Positions 24,756-33,845 are shown, counted from the stretch's first letter. The stretch: 64,000 nt of DNA from Sporobacter sp963663605 (GCA_963663605.2 CAXXVF010000002.1:2728001-2792000), one strand, 5' to 3'. Notes: a model not told the origin generated them from the sequence alone. Program-made: numbers and translations.

Positions 24756-25502
24756 TTGCTGATTGACGAACTGACTCAGCGAGGGATGGCAGAAGCAGCC
24801 GGCAGACGGATCAAAGATGTCCGCGCCGGACTGGGGTATACGTGCGTATTGCTTGAAGACGACGCCTGCGGGCTGGCGTATACCTTCCGAAATAAACTGG
24901 GCAGCTGCTGCGGGGCCTTGAGCGAAGCCGGCAGTCTGGTCGGGAAAGAAGCGTCTGAGATCATACCTTGGATAAAAAACCAAAACCTTTTAAAAGCGGC
25001 TGTCGGGACGGCCGCCGTCAACGCTGTTTTCAACACGGCGCAGACGGACTGGGGGACGGGAAACGTCATGGGTGTTTTAGATGTCGGCGCTTCTGAGACC
25101 TTTGGAATGGTCGGTCATTTTGAGCCTATACTTGCAGCCATTAAGAAGAAGACGGAAAACATCTATGTTTTTGAACAGAATGTTCCGGCGGACAGCCCGC
25201 TGTATCCCAGCGAAACCATTGCGGAGCATTTGCCGAAGTGCGACGTCGTCGTTTTGACGGCCACGAGCATCATTAACCATACGATCGACGAGATCGTCCC
25301 GTACTTAAAAAACGCGCGGAAAGTATGCCTCACAGGCCCGTCGACGCCGCTGTGTCCGGATCTGTTCTCCCGGTACGGCGTAACGCTTCTGGCCGGAAGC
25401 GTCGTTACGGACCCTGAGCAGATCCTCCGGATTATCAGTCAGGGCGGCGGCACCATGTCGATGAAGCCCGCCGTTCGTCAGGTGCTTGTCCGGGTGCAGT
25501 AA
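24756..25502 (+). CDS. DUF364/DUF4213 putative metal-chelation protein
   Basis: A 248-residue protein of the DUF364 (putative heavy-metal chelation) family, with an N-terminal DUF4213-like half (VRAGLGYTCVLLED ... LGSCCGALSEAGSL) and a Rossmann-like second half (GMVGHFEPI, VVVLTATSIINHTID). Family members occur near metal-uptake and metallocofactor genes; no biochemical function is established. The start is TTG with AAGGAG 8 nt upstream. Its place behind the NifX/MinD genes supports a common metal role, although a terminator separates them. Confidence 0.8.
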   Translation: MLIDELTQRGMAEAAGRRIKDVRAGLGYTCVLLEDDACGLAYTFRNKLGSCCGALSEAGSLVGKEASEIIPWIKNQNLLKAAVGTAAVNAVFNTAQTDWGTGNVMGVLDVGASETFGMVGHFEPILAAIKKKTENIYVFEQNVPADSPLYPSETIAEHLPKCDVVVLTATSIINHTIDEIVPYLKNARKVCLTGPSTPLCPDLFSRYGVTLLAGSVVTDPEQILRIISQGGGTMSMKPAVRQVLVRVQ

Positions 25503-25608
25503 AACGTACGGCCTTATGTGCTTATTAGCCCGGCATAGATTTTATATTCATATGTGTGTTTGACCGGCTGGAGATTTGATGCCGCTTTATAACAAAAACA
25601 ATACTTAT

Positions 25609-25643
25609 AACAGTCTGCCGAGTATTTAGCTCAGCAGACTGTT
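25609..25643 (+). terminator. Intrinsic terminator
   Basis: AACAGTCTGC (25609-25618) and GCAGACTGTT (25634-25643), followed by TTATG. The 322-nt gap 25503-25824 holds this and the ArsR promoter, nothing else recognised. Confidence 0.6.
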
Positions 25644-25765
25644 TTATGTTGAAGAAAACCAGAAGCAGGAACAGATGGCATGCAGCCTTCAAGACGGAAG
25701 GGCGCATCGGACCAGAACCTGAAACTGCCGCCATGTATCCTATTGAATAATTAGTTGCATTGTTA

Positions 25766-25794
25766 TTGAATGTTCGTTAAAAAAATGCTATTAT
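25766..25794 (+). promoter_or_regulatory. Candidate promoter of the ArsR gene
   Basis: TTGAAT (25766-25771), 17 bp, TATTAT (25789-25794), 30 bp before the start codon. Confidence 0.55.
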
Positions 25795-25824
25795 TAAAAA
25801 AATAAAGAAAAAGGTTCGTTATAA

Positions 25825-26106
25825 ATGGCTATATATGATCCACAAATTGTAGTTACATCCGATATCTTCAAGGCCCTCAGCCATCCGGCAAGGCTGTGTG
25901 TCGTCAACAGACTGACGACAACGAGCCTTATGACCGTCGGGCAGATGCAGGAGTGCCTTGAGATGTCTCAGTCAAACGTTTCCCAGCATCTTTCTATCCT
26001 GAAAAACAGAGGCATTATAAAAGGCGAGCGGATCGGGTCCGAGGTTTTCTATTCACTGGCTGACGAACGGATGAAAAGTCTTGTGAAAATTTTCATAACC
26101 CCTTGA
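25825..26106 (+). CDS. ArsR/SmtB-family transcriptional regulator
   Basis: A 93-residue winged-helix repressor: DIFKALSHPARLCVVNRL is the ArsR N-terminal helix pair and QSNVSQHLSILKNRGIIKGER the recognition helix and start of the wing. It has only two cysteines, Cys25 and Cys44, and lacks an obvious CxC metal site on the recognition helix, so a thiol/persulfide or oxidative signal is as likely as a metal. It precedes a CoA-disulfide-reductase-like gene behind a large palindrome, suggesting it controls that gene. The ribosome binding site (AAAGG, 10 nt) is weak. Confidence 0.88.
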   Translation: MAIYDPQIVVTSDIFKALSHPARLCVVNRLTTTSLMTVGQMQECLEMSQSNVSQHLSILKNRGIIKGERIGSEVFYSLADERMKSLVKIFITP

Positions 26107-26174
26107 CTTTAGATTTTTTTTGTTTTAATATTATGACATTATAATATGATAATATAATTATATTGTTATATTAT
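26103..26174 (+). promoter_or_regulatory. Promoter and 34-bp palindrome before the flavoprotein gene
   Basis: TTGACT (26103-26108), 17 bp, TAATAT (26126-26131) form a promoter overlapping the ArsR stop codon. A 34-bp AT-only imperfect palindrome (26141-26174, 30 of 34 positions symmetric) lies just downstream of the predicted start of transcription, where an ArsR-type repressor could block it. Confidence 0.6.
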
Positions 26175-26197
26175 TCACAAAACAGGGGGTCGTCATT

Positions 26198-27577
26198 TTG
26201 AAAACAGATATATTGGTAATCGGAGGCAGCGCCGCAGGTCTCGTGGCCGCTTCAACGGCAAAGTCCAACAATCCGGATAAAAAAGTAGTTATGATCCGAA
26301 AAGAAGAAACAGTCATGATACCATGCGGTATCCCGTATATCTTTTCAACGGTCGGTACAAGCGAAAAAAATATCCTGCCGGATGCCGGGCTAAAAAAACT
26401 CGGTGTAGAGATCATCATCGGAGAAGTAACGGACGTCAATGCCGACAGTAAAACCGCGCAGACAAAAAGCGGGGATTCCATTGAATACGACAAGCTGATA
26501 TTAGGTACCGGATCTATGCCTGTTATACCCGGCTGGCTGAAGGGGACCGATCAGCAAAACGTTTTTACCATCCCGAAGAACAAGGTCTATTTGGACGCGC
26601 TCCATAAAGGACTTGAAGGTCTTGAGAAAATCGTGATCGTCGGCGCCGGCTTTATCGGCGTAGAAGTCGCGGACGAACTTAACGCAAAAGGATACGACGT
26701 TACGCTGCTTGAGATCATGCCTAGGATCCTCGGACTTGCGTTCGACGAAGAATTTGCACAGGCGGCGTCTGAAAAACTGGCGTCCAGAGGGGTTAAAGTC
26801 AGGACAAGCACCGGCATTCAGGAGATTTTGGGTGACGGCAAGGTAACGGGCGCGAAACTGCAGACCGGCGAGGTATTACAGGCGGACGCCGTCGTTTTAT
26901 CGCTCGGATACAGGCCCAATACCGAACTGGCTGAGAAAATGGGTCTGGAGCTAAACGAATTTGGGTTTGTAAAAACAGATCAGTACAAAAGAACATCCAA
27001 AGCGGACGTTTTTGCCGCAGGGGACTGTTCTGAAAAAAGAGATTTTCTCACAGGCAGGCTCAGCCGCATTATGCTGGCTTCCGGCGCGTGCGCGGAAGCG
27101 CGGGTAGCCGGACTCAACCTGTATGCGCTGTCGACCGTCAGCACATTCCGGGGCACGATCGGCATCTACGCCACCTGTGTCGGGGACTCGGCTTACGGCG
27201 TAGCAGGACTCAACGAGGCCGCTGCCGCAAACGAAGGCTTTGATATCGTGACCGGCAGCTTTACGGGAACAGACACGCATCCCGGCTGTATGGAATACAC
27301 CCAGAAACAGACCGTAAAACTGATCGTTTCCAAGTCAAACGGCGTCATTTTAGGCGGCGAGGTCATGGGCGGCCGGAGCGTCGGCGAGCTGACCAACGTT
27401 ATCGGCTTTGCCACCCAGAACAAGATGACGATCAACGACCTGCTGGTCGTGCAGATCGGGACGCATCCGCTGCTGACGGCTTCCCCGGCGGGGTATCCGC
27501 TCATCAAGGCCGCCGAAGCGGTCGCAAAGCAGCTGAATAAAATTGTCGTCATGTACGGCGGAGAGAAGCTTGCTTAA
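26198..27577 (+). CDS. CoA-disulfide reductase / NADH oxidase-like flavoprotein
   Basis: A 459-residue FAD and NAD(P)H-dependent pyridine nucleotide-disulfide oxidoreductase. It has the N-terminal FAD motif (VIGGSAAGLVAA), a single redox cysteine at Cys43 (MIPCGIPYIF) as in CoA-disulfide reductase, NADH oxidase and polysulfide reductase, the NAD motif (IVGAGFIGVEVADEL), the second FAD motif (DVFAAGDCSEK) and a dimerisation domain with a conserved-looking Cys near residue 365 (HPGCMEY). The start is TTG after AGGGGG. Context with ArsR suggests thiol/persulfide or oxygen stress. Which oxidant it reduces is not determined. Confidence 0.88.
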   Translation: MKTDILVIGGSAAGLVAASTAKSNNPDKKVVMIRKEETVMIPCGIPYIFSTVGTSEKNILPDAGLKKLGVEIIIGEVTDVNADSKTAQTKSGDSIEYDKLILGTGSMPVIPGWLKGTDQQNVFTIPKNKVYLDALHKGLEGLEKIVIVGAGFIGVEVADELNAKGYDVTLLEIMPRILGLAFDEEFAQAASEKLASRGVKVRTSTGIQEILGDGKVTGAKLQTGEVLQADAVVLSLGYRPNTELAEKMGLELNEFGFVKTDQYKRTSKADVFAAGDCSEKRDFLTGRLSRIMLASGACAEARVAGLNLYALSTVSTFRGTIGIYATCVGDSAYGVAGLNEAAAANEGFDIVTGSFTGTDTHPGCMEYTQKQTVKLIVSKSNGVILGGEVMGGRSVGELTNVIGFATQNKMTINDLLVVQIGTHPLLTASPAGYPLIKAAEAVAKQLNKIVVMYGGEKLA

Positions 27578-27606
27578 GTATTTGTCCTCCTTATAGCCCG
27601 GCAAAA

Positions 27607-27640
27607 AAACTGCGGAAAGACATCGTTCTTTCCGCAGTTT
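27607..27640. terminator. Bidirectional intrinsic terminator
   Basis: AAACTGCGGAAAGA (27607-27620) pairs with TCTTTCCGCAGTTT (27627-27640), flanked by A- and T-runs, between convergent genes. Confidence 0.9.
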
Positions 27641-27670
27641 TTATCAATATTACGGCAGAGGCATGAAAGG

Positions 27671-28654
27671 CTAGCGCTCTTCCCGGAAATAAGACAGGCC
27701 GAGGCCGCCTGGCGGCTGGTTCTCTCGTTTGCGGCGCAGGGAGACGACCACAAGTACAATGATGGTGACCGCGTAGGGCAGCATCTTAAACAGCTCCATG
27801 GAACGCCGGGTGAGGTCCGGGATGTAGAAATAAAGCCAGGAGAGCATGCCGAACAGATAAGCTCCCCAAATTCCGCGCCTGCTCTTCCAGCTGGAGAATA
27901 TGACAAGCGCAACCGCCAGCCAGCCCAGCCGCTCGATCCCGCCGTCGCTGTCCCAAGTGCCCTTGGTATAGTCCATCACATAGTAAAGGCCGCCAAGCCC
28001 GGAGATGCCCGCGCCTATGCAGGTGGCCAGGTATTTGTATTTGATGACGTTGATGCCCGCAGCGTCGGCGGTGCCGGGATTTTCGCCGACGGCGCGCAGG
28101 TTGAGACCCGTGCTGGTGCGCATGATAAACCAGTGGAGCACGATAGCCAGCAGTACGGCCAGATATACCATAAAGCCGTACCCCAGGAGCATGCTTAAAG
28201 CGGGGGGCAGATCCTGGGTGAACGGCAGGCTTGCCCTGAAAGCCGCGCTGGATGTCGCAACGGAAATCTGGCCCACGCCGCCGGCCAGTTTATTCAGGGA
28301 GCCCCCGAAGAAATTGGCGAAACCGGCTGCGAAAATGGTCAGCGTCAGGCCGGTCACATTTTGGTTGGCACGCAGGGTAATGGTGAGAATGCTGTAAATA
28401 AGCCCGCCCAGCATGGCCGCCGCGAATGCGCAGCACAAGGCGATCAGAACACAGACAATCTTACTGGGGTCGGGATTGTTTCTTTCGTAGAAAAAAACGC
28501 CGATAAGTCCCGTTATGCCGCCCAGATACATAATGCCGGGTACGCCGAGGTTCAGGTTGCCGGACTTTTCGGTCAGGATCTCGCCCGTGGCTCCGAAAAG
28601 TATGACGGTGCCGAACATGATGCCGGCCTGAAAAAGCGCTATGATCTGTGTCAT
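27671..28654 (-). CDS. BMP-type ABC transporter permease (second)
   Basis: A 327-residue inner-membrane permease of the branched-chain/simple-sugar-like family (BPD_transp_2), with about eight to ten helices and the typical GEILTEKSGNLNLGVPGIM start and RAVGENPGTADAAGIN cytoplasmic loop. Together with the next two genes and the lipoprotein at 31459 it makes a BMP-family importer; characterised relatives bring in purine or pyrimidine nucleosides. The ATG overlaps the stop of the upstream permease by 4 nt. Confidence 0.9.
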   Translation of the reverse strand: MTQIIALFQAGIMFGTVILFGATGEILTEKSGNLNLGVPGIMYLGGITGLIGVFFYERNNPDPSKIVCVLIALCCAFAAAMLGGLIYSILTITLRANQNVTGLTLTIFAAGFANFFGGSLNKLAGGVGQISVATSSAAFRASLPFTQDLPPALSMLLGYGFMVYLAVLLAIVLHWFIMRTSTGLNLRAVGENPGTADAAGINVIKYKYLATCIGAGISGLGGLYYVMDYTKGTWDSDGGIERLGWLAVALVIFSSWKSRRGIWGAYLFGMLSWLYFYIPDLTRRSMELFKMLPYAVTIIVLVVVSLRRKRENQPPGGLGLSYFREER

Positions 28655-29766
28655 GCCTGAACCTCCTTTTGTCTTCCGTTTCGGAGCTTGACCTGATATT
28701 CGATGAAGAATTCACTTCCGAGTATGAAGAACAATATGATGCCCATCAGCATATTGGAAACGTGATTGTTTAGGTTGTAACGCGAGGCAATCTCTATGGC
28801 GCCCTTGTCAAGGAAAACGAGCAGCGCAGCAATCAGGATCATGACAAAGGTGTTGAATTTAGCCAGCCATGCCACGATGATAGCCGTAAAACCCCGGCCG
28901 CCCGCGGTGCTTGTTGAGATCGTATGGCTGGCGCCGGAAACGGCTAAAAACCCCGCGATACCGCACAGCGCGCCGGAGATGAACATGGTACGCATGATGA
29001 CCTTGCCTACGTTGATGGCCGAATAACGGGCAGTATCTTCGCTTTCGCCCACGACGGCTATTTCATAACCGTGCTTGCTGGAGCGGAGGTACACAAACAT
29101 CCCCACCGTCAGCGCAAGCACCAGTATGACGTTGAGGGTATACGCCTGACCGAATATTTCCGGAAACCAGCCGATCTTCGTCTTGGCGTTGATCACGCCC
29201 ACGGTGTTGGAGCCGATTGGATTTTCCCAAAGCGCTACAAAATAGGCGGTTATCTGTATGGCGATGTAATTCATCATAAGTGTAAAAAGGGTTTCGTTGG
29301 TGTTCTTTTTCGCCTTGAACAATCCCGGTATGAAGCCCCATAGACCGCCGGCCAGAATGCTCAGAGTGAGCATGACGAGCATGAGGGGAATGGTGGACAA
29401 ATATTTGCCCAGATAAATCATGCAGGCTGCAGCTGCGATGCCTCCCATGAGGACCTGGCCTTCCGCGCCGATGTTCCAGAAGCGCATCTTAAAAGCCGGT
29501 GTGAGGCCGATCGCCACGCACAGGAGCATCATCATATCGCGGATTGTGACCCACACGCGTTTGTTCGTTCCGAAAGCACCTTCAAACATAGCGCCGTATA
29601 CCTTGAGGGGGTTCAGCTTCACGATTACATATATAATGACGGCGCAGATGACGAGCGCGGCCGCCAGTGCGATTACCCTTATCCCGACTGCCTTCCAGAA
29701 GGGGATGGCAACGCCGCGCTTGGAAATGCGCACGAAGGGCTCTGAACTTTTATAATTTTTATTCAT
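28651..29766 (-). CDS. BMP-type ABC transporter permease (first)
   Basis: A 371-residue permease of the same family, with several membrane helices, the MRFWNIGAEGQVLMG signature and the EAA-like loop VGESEDTARYSAINVGK. The ATG at 29766 overlaps the ATP-binding gene's stop (ATGA) and has GAGGAG upstream; a longer open frame to 29883 lies inside the ATPase gene and is rejected. It pairs with the second permease to form the channel of the importer. Confidence 0.9.
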   Translation of the reverse strand: MNKNYKSSEPFVRISKRGVAIPFWKAVGIRVIALAAALVICAVIIYVIVKLNPLKVYGAMFEGAFGTNKRVWVTIRDMMMLLCVAIGLTPAFKMRFWNIGAEGQVLMGGIAAAACMIYLGKYLSTIPLMLVMLTLSILAGGLWGFIPGLFKAKKNTNETLFTLMMNYIAIQITAYFVALWENPIGSNTVGVINAKTKIGWFPEIFGQAYTLNVILVLALTVGMFVYLRSSKHGYEIAVVGESEDTARYSAINVGKVIMRTMFISGALCGIAGFLAVSGASHTISTSTAGGRGFTAIIVAWLAKFNTFVMILIAALLVFLDKGAIEIASRYNLNNHVSNMLMGIILFFILGSEFFIEYQVKLRNGRQKEVQA

Positions 29767-31304
29767 GCCTTTGACTCCTCTCCAAGGTGCGTCATAAGAA
29801 GGCCGACCTCCTCTTTGCGGACCTTGCGGGTGTCCACGATGGCGCTGACCCTGCCCGCGCACAGTACCAGAATCCTGTCGCACAGCTCCAGCAGCACGTC
29901 CAGGTCCTCGCCAACGTATACTACGGCCGCGCCCGTCTGCTTCTGTTTGTTTAAGAGACGGTAGATGGTATAGGAGGTATTGATGTCCAGACCGCGCACT
30001 GCGTAGGCGGACAGCAATAGGGAGGGCTTACCGGCGATCTCCCTGCCTACCAATACCTTCTGAACATTGCCGCCGGAAAGCCGGCTCAGCGGGATGCCGA
30101 GACCAGGCGTAACCACTTCCAGCTCATTCACGATCCGGTGGGCCAGCGATTTCGGTGTTTTTCTGTCGGTGAAAATGGATCTGCCGCGTTTATAACTGCG
30201 AAGCATAACATTGTCCGTTAGGTCCATGGAGCCCACGAGACCCATCCCGAAACGATCCTCCGGTACAAACGCAAGGCGCACGCCCAGATTGTAAATATCT
30301 ATGGGCGTTTTGCCGACCAGTTCCTCCTCTGGGCCGTCGGGCGGGAGGAACCGAATGGAGCCGTCTTTTTCGGCGTGTCTCAAGCCTGCAATACTTTCGA
30401 GCAGCTCGCGCTGGCCGCTGCCCGTTATGCCGGCGATCCCCAGTATTTCTCCGCCGTAAGCTGTGAAGGAAACAGAGTCAAGACGCTTGACGCCGTCCGA
30501 ATCGATCACAGTAAGATCCTTGACGATAAGGCGTTCGACCGTATTTTTAGGCTCCGGTCTATCGATATTCAGGGTAACCGCGCGGCCCACCATCATATCG
30601 GTCAGCTGCTGAGGATTTGTATCCTTCGTTTTGATATCGTCGATGAATTTACCCCTGCGCAAAACCGCCACCCGGTCCGATATCTCCATGACCTCATGGA
30701 GTTTATGCGTGATTATGACCAGAGATTTGCCGTCGGCCTTCATATTGCGCATGACAGCGAAGAGCTTTTCCGTTTCCTGCGGCGTCAGAACTGCGGTGGG
30801 CTCGTCCAGAATAAGCACGTCGACGCCCCGGTAAAGCACCTTGACGATTTCCATAGTCTGCTTTTCCGATACGGACATGTCATAAACTTTTTTGTCCGGG
30901 TCCACATCGAAACCGTAACGGTCGCAGATCTGCTTTACCTGAACCCGTACGTTTTTAAGATTGACGAGTTTGTGCTCGTTCAGTCCCAGCACAATGTTTT
31001 CCGCAGCGCTCAGCACATCCACCAGCTTGAAATGCTGGTGGATCATGCCGATACCCAGATCGTACGCATCCTTAGGACTGCGTATTGTAACCGGCTCGTC
31101 ATTGATGTATATACGTCCGCTCTCCGGAAGATAGATGCCGGATAGCATATTCATAAGGGTAGTTTTCCCGCTGCCGTTTTCGCCCAGCAGCGCCAGAATC
31201 TCTCCGGGATGAATGTTCAGGCAGACCTTGTCGTTGGCCACCACCTCACCGAAGGATTTAGTGATATCCACCATTCGGATTGTTTTTTCGGTTTCCAAGG
31301 ACAT
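29763..31304 (-). CDS. BMP-type ABC transporter ATP-binding protein (two nucleotide-binding domains)
   Basis: A 513-residue tandem ABC ATPase powering nucleoside-like import. The N-terminal domain has a full Walker A (GENGSGKTT) and Walker B (VLILDEPTAVLTP). The C-terminal domain has a degenerate Walker A (GITGSGQRE) but an intact signature (LSGGNVQK), as is normal in this subfamily; its Walker B (LLLSAYAVRGLD) is also altered. ATG 31304 has AAAGGAT upstream. It follows the substrate-binding lipoprotein gene across a terminator-like hairpin. Confidence 0.92.
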   Translation of the reverse strand: MSLETEKTIRMVDITKSFGEVVANDKVCLNIHPGEILALLGENGSGKTTLMNMLSGIYLPESGRIYINDEPVTIRSPKDAYDLGIGMIHQHFKLVDVLSAAENIVLGLNEHKLVNLKNVRVQVKQICDRYGFDVDPDKKVYDMSVSEKQTMEIVKVLYRGVDVLILDEPTAVLTPQETEKLFAVMRNMKADGKSLVIITHKLHEVMEISDRVAVLRRGKFIDDIKTKDTNPQQLTDMMVGRAVTLNIDRPEPKNTVERLIVKDLTVIDSDGVKRLDSVSFTAYGGEILGIAGITGSGQRELLESIAGLRHAEKDGSIRFLPPDGPEEELVGKTPIDIYNLGVRLAFVPEDRFGMGLVGSMDLTDNVMLRSYKRGRSIFTDRKTPKSLAHRIVNELEVVTPGLGIPLSRLSGGNVQKVLVGREIAGKPSLLLSAYAVRGLDINTSYTIYRLLNKQKQTGAAVVYVGEDLDVLLELCDRILVLCAGRVSAIVDTRKVRKEEVGLLMTHLGEESKA

Positions 31305-31414
31305 TATCCTTTCCTTATACGAACGGCCTTGAAAGAGCCGCCCGCGTATAGTATGTCGAAAAGACAGGTGCGCCCGGCTGCGACAAAGCGGCGGCCGGAA
31401 GGCCTAACTTAAAA

Positions 31415-31446
31415 AGGAGAGAAGCAGCCGCGACTGCTTCTCTCCT
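31415..31446 (-). terminator. Attenuating terminator between binding protein and ATPase genes
   Basis: AGGAGAGAAGCAG arms (31415-31427 and 31434-31446) with a 6-nt loop, followed on the minus strand by T5. Placed after the binding-protein gene, it would let that gene be made in excess over the membrane components. Confidence 0.8.
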
Positions 31447-31458
31447 GCGATACACGGT

Positions 31459-32721
31459 CTAGTTGAGTTCGGTAATACCGTCGATGCGCAGATCGAAGTA
31501 AGGCGCACTGCGGAAGACGGACTCCTGGAAAACACCGTCCTCAATGGCTTCGCCGGAATCGCCGACCCAGTCGCCGTCCGTATCCTGCCACGCGTAAGAG
31601 GTGATTGTTTCACCGCCCGCGGTAAAGGTTGCGGTGTCGAATACTTCCAGCGAACCGTCCTTCAGCGCGGCGATAACCTCTTCCACCTTCTCGGCGGTGC
31701 CGGCGGCGCAGCTTTCGCCAAGAGCGGAAATCATGACGGCGTCGTCGCTGTAACCCAGAGATAAGTCTGCGGGCATGACTTCGCCGGTGATCATCTTGTT
31801 GATGACGGGCGTATACAGGGCGCCCCAGTTGTTCTGCGAAGAGGTCAGTGCGGCCGTGGGAGCCACGGAAAGCATGTCGACATTATAGCCCACGCAGTAG
31901 ACTTCCTTACCGCTGTCTACGGCAGCCTGAACGGCGGAGGGGGCGCCGGTGGAATCGGCATGCTGGCCGATGATGACGCAGCCCTTGCTCATGAGAGCGT
32001 TTGCGGCTTCACCCTCGGCAACGGGGTCATACCAGGAATTGGTATACTGTACATCCATATGAGCGTCCGCCACGATGCTGCGGATGCCGAGGAAGAACGC
32101 GGTATAGCCGGAGACGACCTCCGCATACGGATAAGCGCCGATATAGCCGACATACGGATCGGTGACCACGCCGGCATCCATGAGTTCCTTAAGCTTCATG
32201 CCCGCCACAACGCCGGACACATAACGGCTCTGGAACGTGTAGGGGAATATATTGACGACGTTTACAACAGGCTCCAATGCGGCGGTGTCGCCGGTGCAGG
32301 CCAAAAACATAACATCCGGGTACTCGGCCGCCGCGGCCATCATGTGAGACTGATGACCGTAGCTGTCTGAGATGACGAGCTGGCAGCCCTGCTCGGCGAG
32401 GTCAACAGCCGTGTCGTAGCAGGTTTCGTCCTCGGGGATGTTGTACTTGAAGATAACCTGATCGTCCCCGATGTCCAGGGCGGTCATAGCGGCTTTTACG
32501 CCTTCGATATGGGACATGTCGTAGCCGGAGTTCTCATCGTGCACAAGAATCACGCCGACTTTCAGATCGCCCACGGGAATTGGATCGCGGTTTTCGCGGG
32601 TAACAACAGCGTCTGCAGCCGGTGATTCATCGGCAGCAGGCGTTTCCTCGACCTTCGGAGCGCAGGCAGTGATGGCCAATGTCATTACAAGCGCTAATAG
32701 AATTGCAAGCAGTTTTTTCAT
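31459..32721 (-). CDS. BMP-family substrate-binding lipoprotein (nucleoside-type)
   Basis: A 420-residue lipoprotein: a signal peptide with lipobox LAITAC (mature N-terminal Cys20), an acidic/Ala/Pro linker, then the BMP/Med domain (LKVGVILVHDENSGYDMSHIEGV, ISDSYGHQSHMM, GYIGAYPYAEVVSGYTAFFLG). BMP proteins are extracellular ligand-binding subunits, mostly for nucleosides. The xanthine phosphoribosyltransferase gene directly upstream strengthens a purine assignment. ATG 32721 has AAGGAGG upstream. Confidence 0.9.
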   Translation of the reverse strand: MKKLLAILLALVMTLAITACAPKVEETPAADESPAADAVVTRENRDPIPVGDLKVGVILVHDENSGYDMSHIEGVKAAMTALDIGDDQVIFKYNIPEDETCYDTAVDLAEQGCQLVISDSYGHQSHMMAAAAEYPDVMFLACTGDTAALEPVVNVVNIFPYTFQSRYVSGVVAGMKLKELMDAGVVTDPYVGYIGAYPYAEVVSGYTAFFLGIRSIVADAHMDVQYTNSWYDPVAEGEAANALMSKGCVIIGQHADSTGAPSAVQAAVDSGKEVYCVGYNVDMLSVAPTAALTSSQNNWGALYTPVINKMITGEVMPADLSLGYSDDAVMISALGESCAAGTAEKVEEVIAALKDGSLEVFDTATFTAGGETITSYAWQDTDGDWVGDSGEAIEDGVFQESVFRSAPYFDLRIDGITELN

Positions 32722-32864
32722 GTATTTTCCTCCTTAATATCTGTCCTTTATTGTCAACGCCTATGCGGCGCAGCAAGCCTATGGAGACGGTGGATTATAA
32801 ATGCTGCCGGGGCGGAACCCATCGTGTGTTCACTTCGTTGTTATGCAGGCTTGTCGGCTTTGCC

Positions 32865-33440
32865 TCAGCTGTAAAACTCGATTTCTCCGCCGTCGTTCAT
32901 GGATTTGATCCGTGCGAGAGATTCGATGCGCACGCCCTGCTTTCTGAGCCTGTCGCCGCCGGCCTGAAACGACTTCTCGATGGCGATGCCCGCACCTACA
33001 AGATGCGCGCCCGCGTCCCTGACAAGGTTGACCAACCCGGTAAGCGCATTTCCGTTTGCCAAGAAGTCGTCAATGATCAGGACTTTATCGGCCGTCTGCA
33101 GGAATTCCTTTGAGACGATGACGTCGTAAACCTGACCGTGCGTAAACGATTCTACAGACGTCTTTAAAACCGCGCCGTCTATATTTTTTGTCTTTGTTTT
33201 CTTTGCGAATATAACAGGACACTTAAATTTTTGAGCCGCGATACATGCAAGCCCGATGCCCGACGCTTCGATCGTCAGGATTTTTGTGACGCCCATACCG
33301 TTAAAGAGACGGAAAAGCTCGTCGGCCATCGCTTCAAAAAGGCCGATGTCCATCTGATGATTCAGGAAGCTGTCCACTTTAAGAATGCCGCCTTTTTTAA
33401 CTTTGCCGTCTTTTCTAATGCGCTCTTCCAGAAGCTTCAT
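32865..33440 (-). CDS. xpt: Xanthine phosphoribosyltransferase
   Basis: A 191-residue type I phosphoribosyltransferase converting xanthine and PRPP to XMP in purine salvage. The PRPP-binding motif is VLIIDDFLANGNA, and the N-terminus MKLLEERIRKDGKV and ILKVDSFLNHQMD are typical of Xpt. It lies 143 nt upstream of the BMP transporter genes on the same strand, linking uptake and salvage. Unlike many relatives in Firmicutes, no purine riboswitch is seen in the region before it. ATG 33440 has AAAGGT upstream. Confidence 0.93.
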   Translation of the reverse strand: MKLLEERIRKDGKVKKGGILKVDSFLNHQMDIGLFEAMADELFRLFNGMGVTKILTIEASGIGLACIAAQKFKCPVIFAKKTKTKNIDGAVLKTSVESFTHGQVYDVIVSKEFLQTADKVLIIDDFLANGNALTGLVNLVRDAGAHLVGAGIAIEKSFQAGGDRLRKQGVRIESLARIKSMNDGGEIEFYS

Positions 33441-33674
33441 AACGGACTTTACCTTTTTCTACATAATATAAGTTTATTTTTCAATTAACTTCACTATTCT
33501 ACATTGAATTATTCATTAAGGCAATGCGTTTTTATTTAAAATTTTACATCCTTTTAATATTTGTTTTGTTACATTTGAGCGGATGTCTGAGACGGACATG
33601 CTTAATAAAAACACAAAATTAAGATTCTAATCGGCAGCGTTTGTTTATAATAAGGCAGAAAACATCGGTTTATT

Positions 33675-33702
33675 TTGCACTTTTGTCGATTTGTGATAGA
33701 AT
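33675..33702 (+). promoter_or_regulatory. Candidate promoter of the LCP-family gene
   Basis: TTGCAC (33675-33680), 16 bp, TAGAAT (33697-33702). The 405-nt divergent gap 33441-33845 is AT-rich in its left half and shows no other recognisable element; the transcript would have a leader of about 135 nt. Confidence 0.5.
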
Positions 33703-33845
33703 ATTATTTACAGTTTTAAATAAGAAATACAGAAGTTACGCCGCTTAAGCATGGCGATTGAGTAAATATAGGGTTAAAGAATAACCCGGATATTACAGAT
33801 AAACGGACCCGGACGTCCGTTCGGCACAAGAAAAGAGAATCATAT

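Noticed and set aside
25525..25734. Minus-strand open frame of 69 codons
   Set aside because: Crosses a terminator hairpin and lacks initiation signals.
32865..33845. Purine riboswitch before xpt
   Set aside because: Looked for the conserved loop sequences on the minus strand and did not find them.
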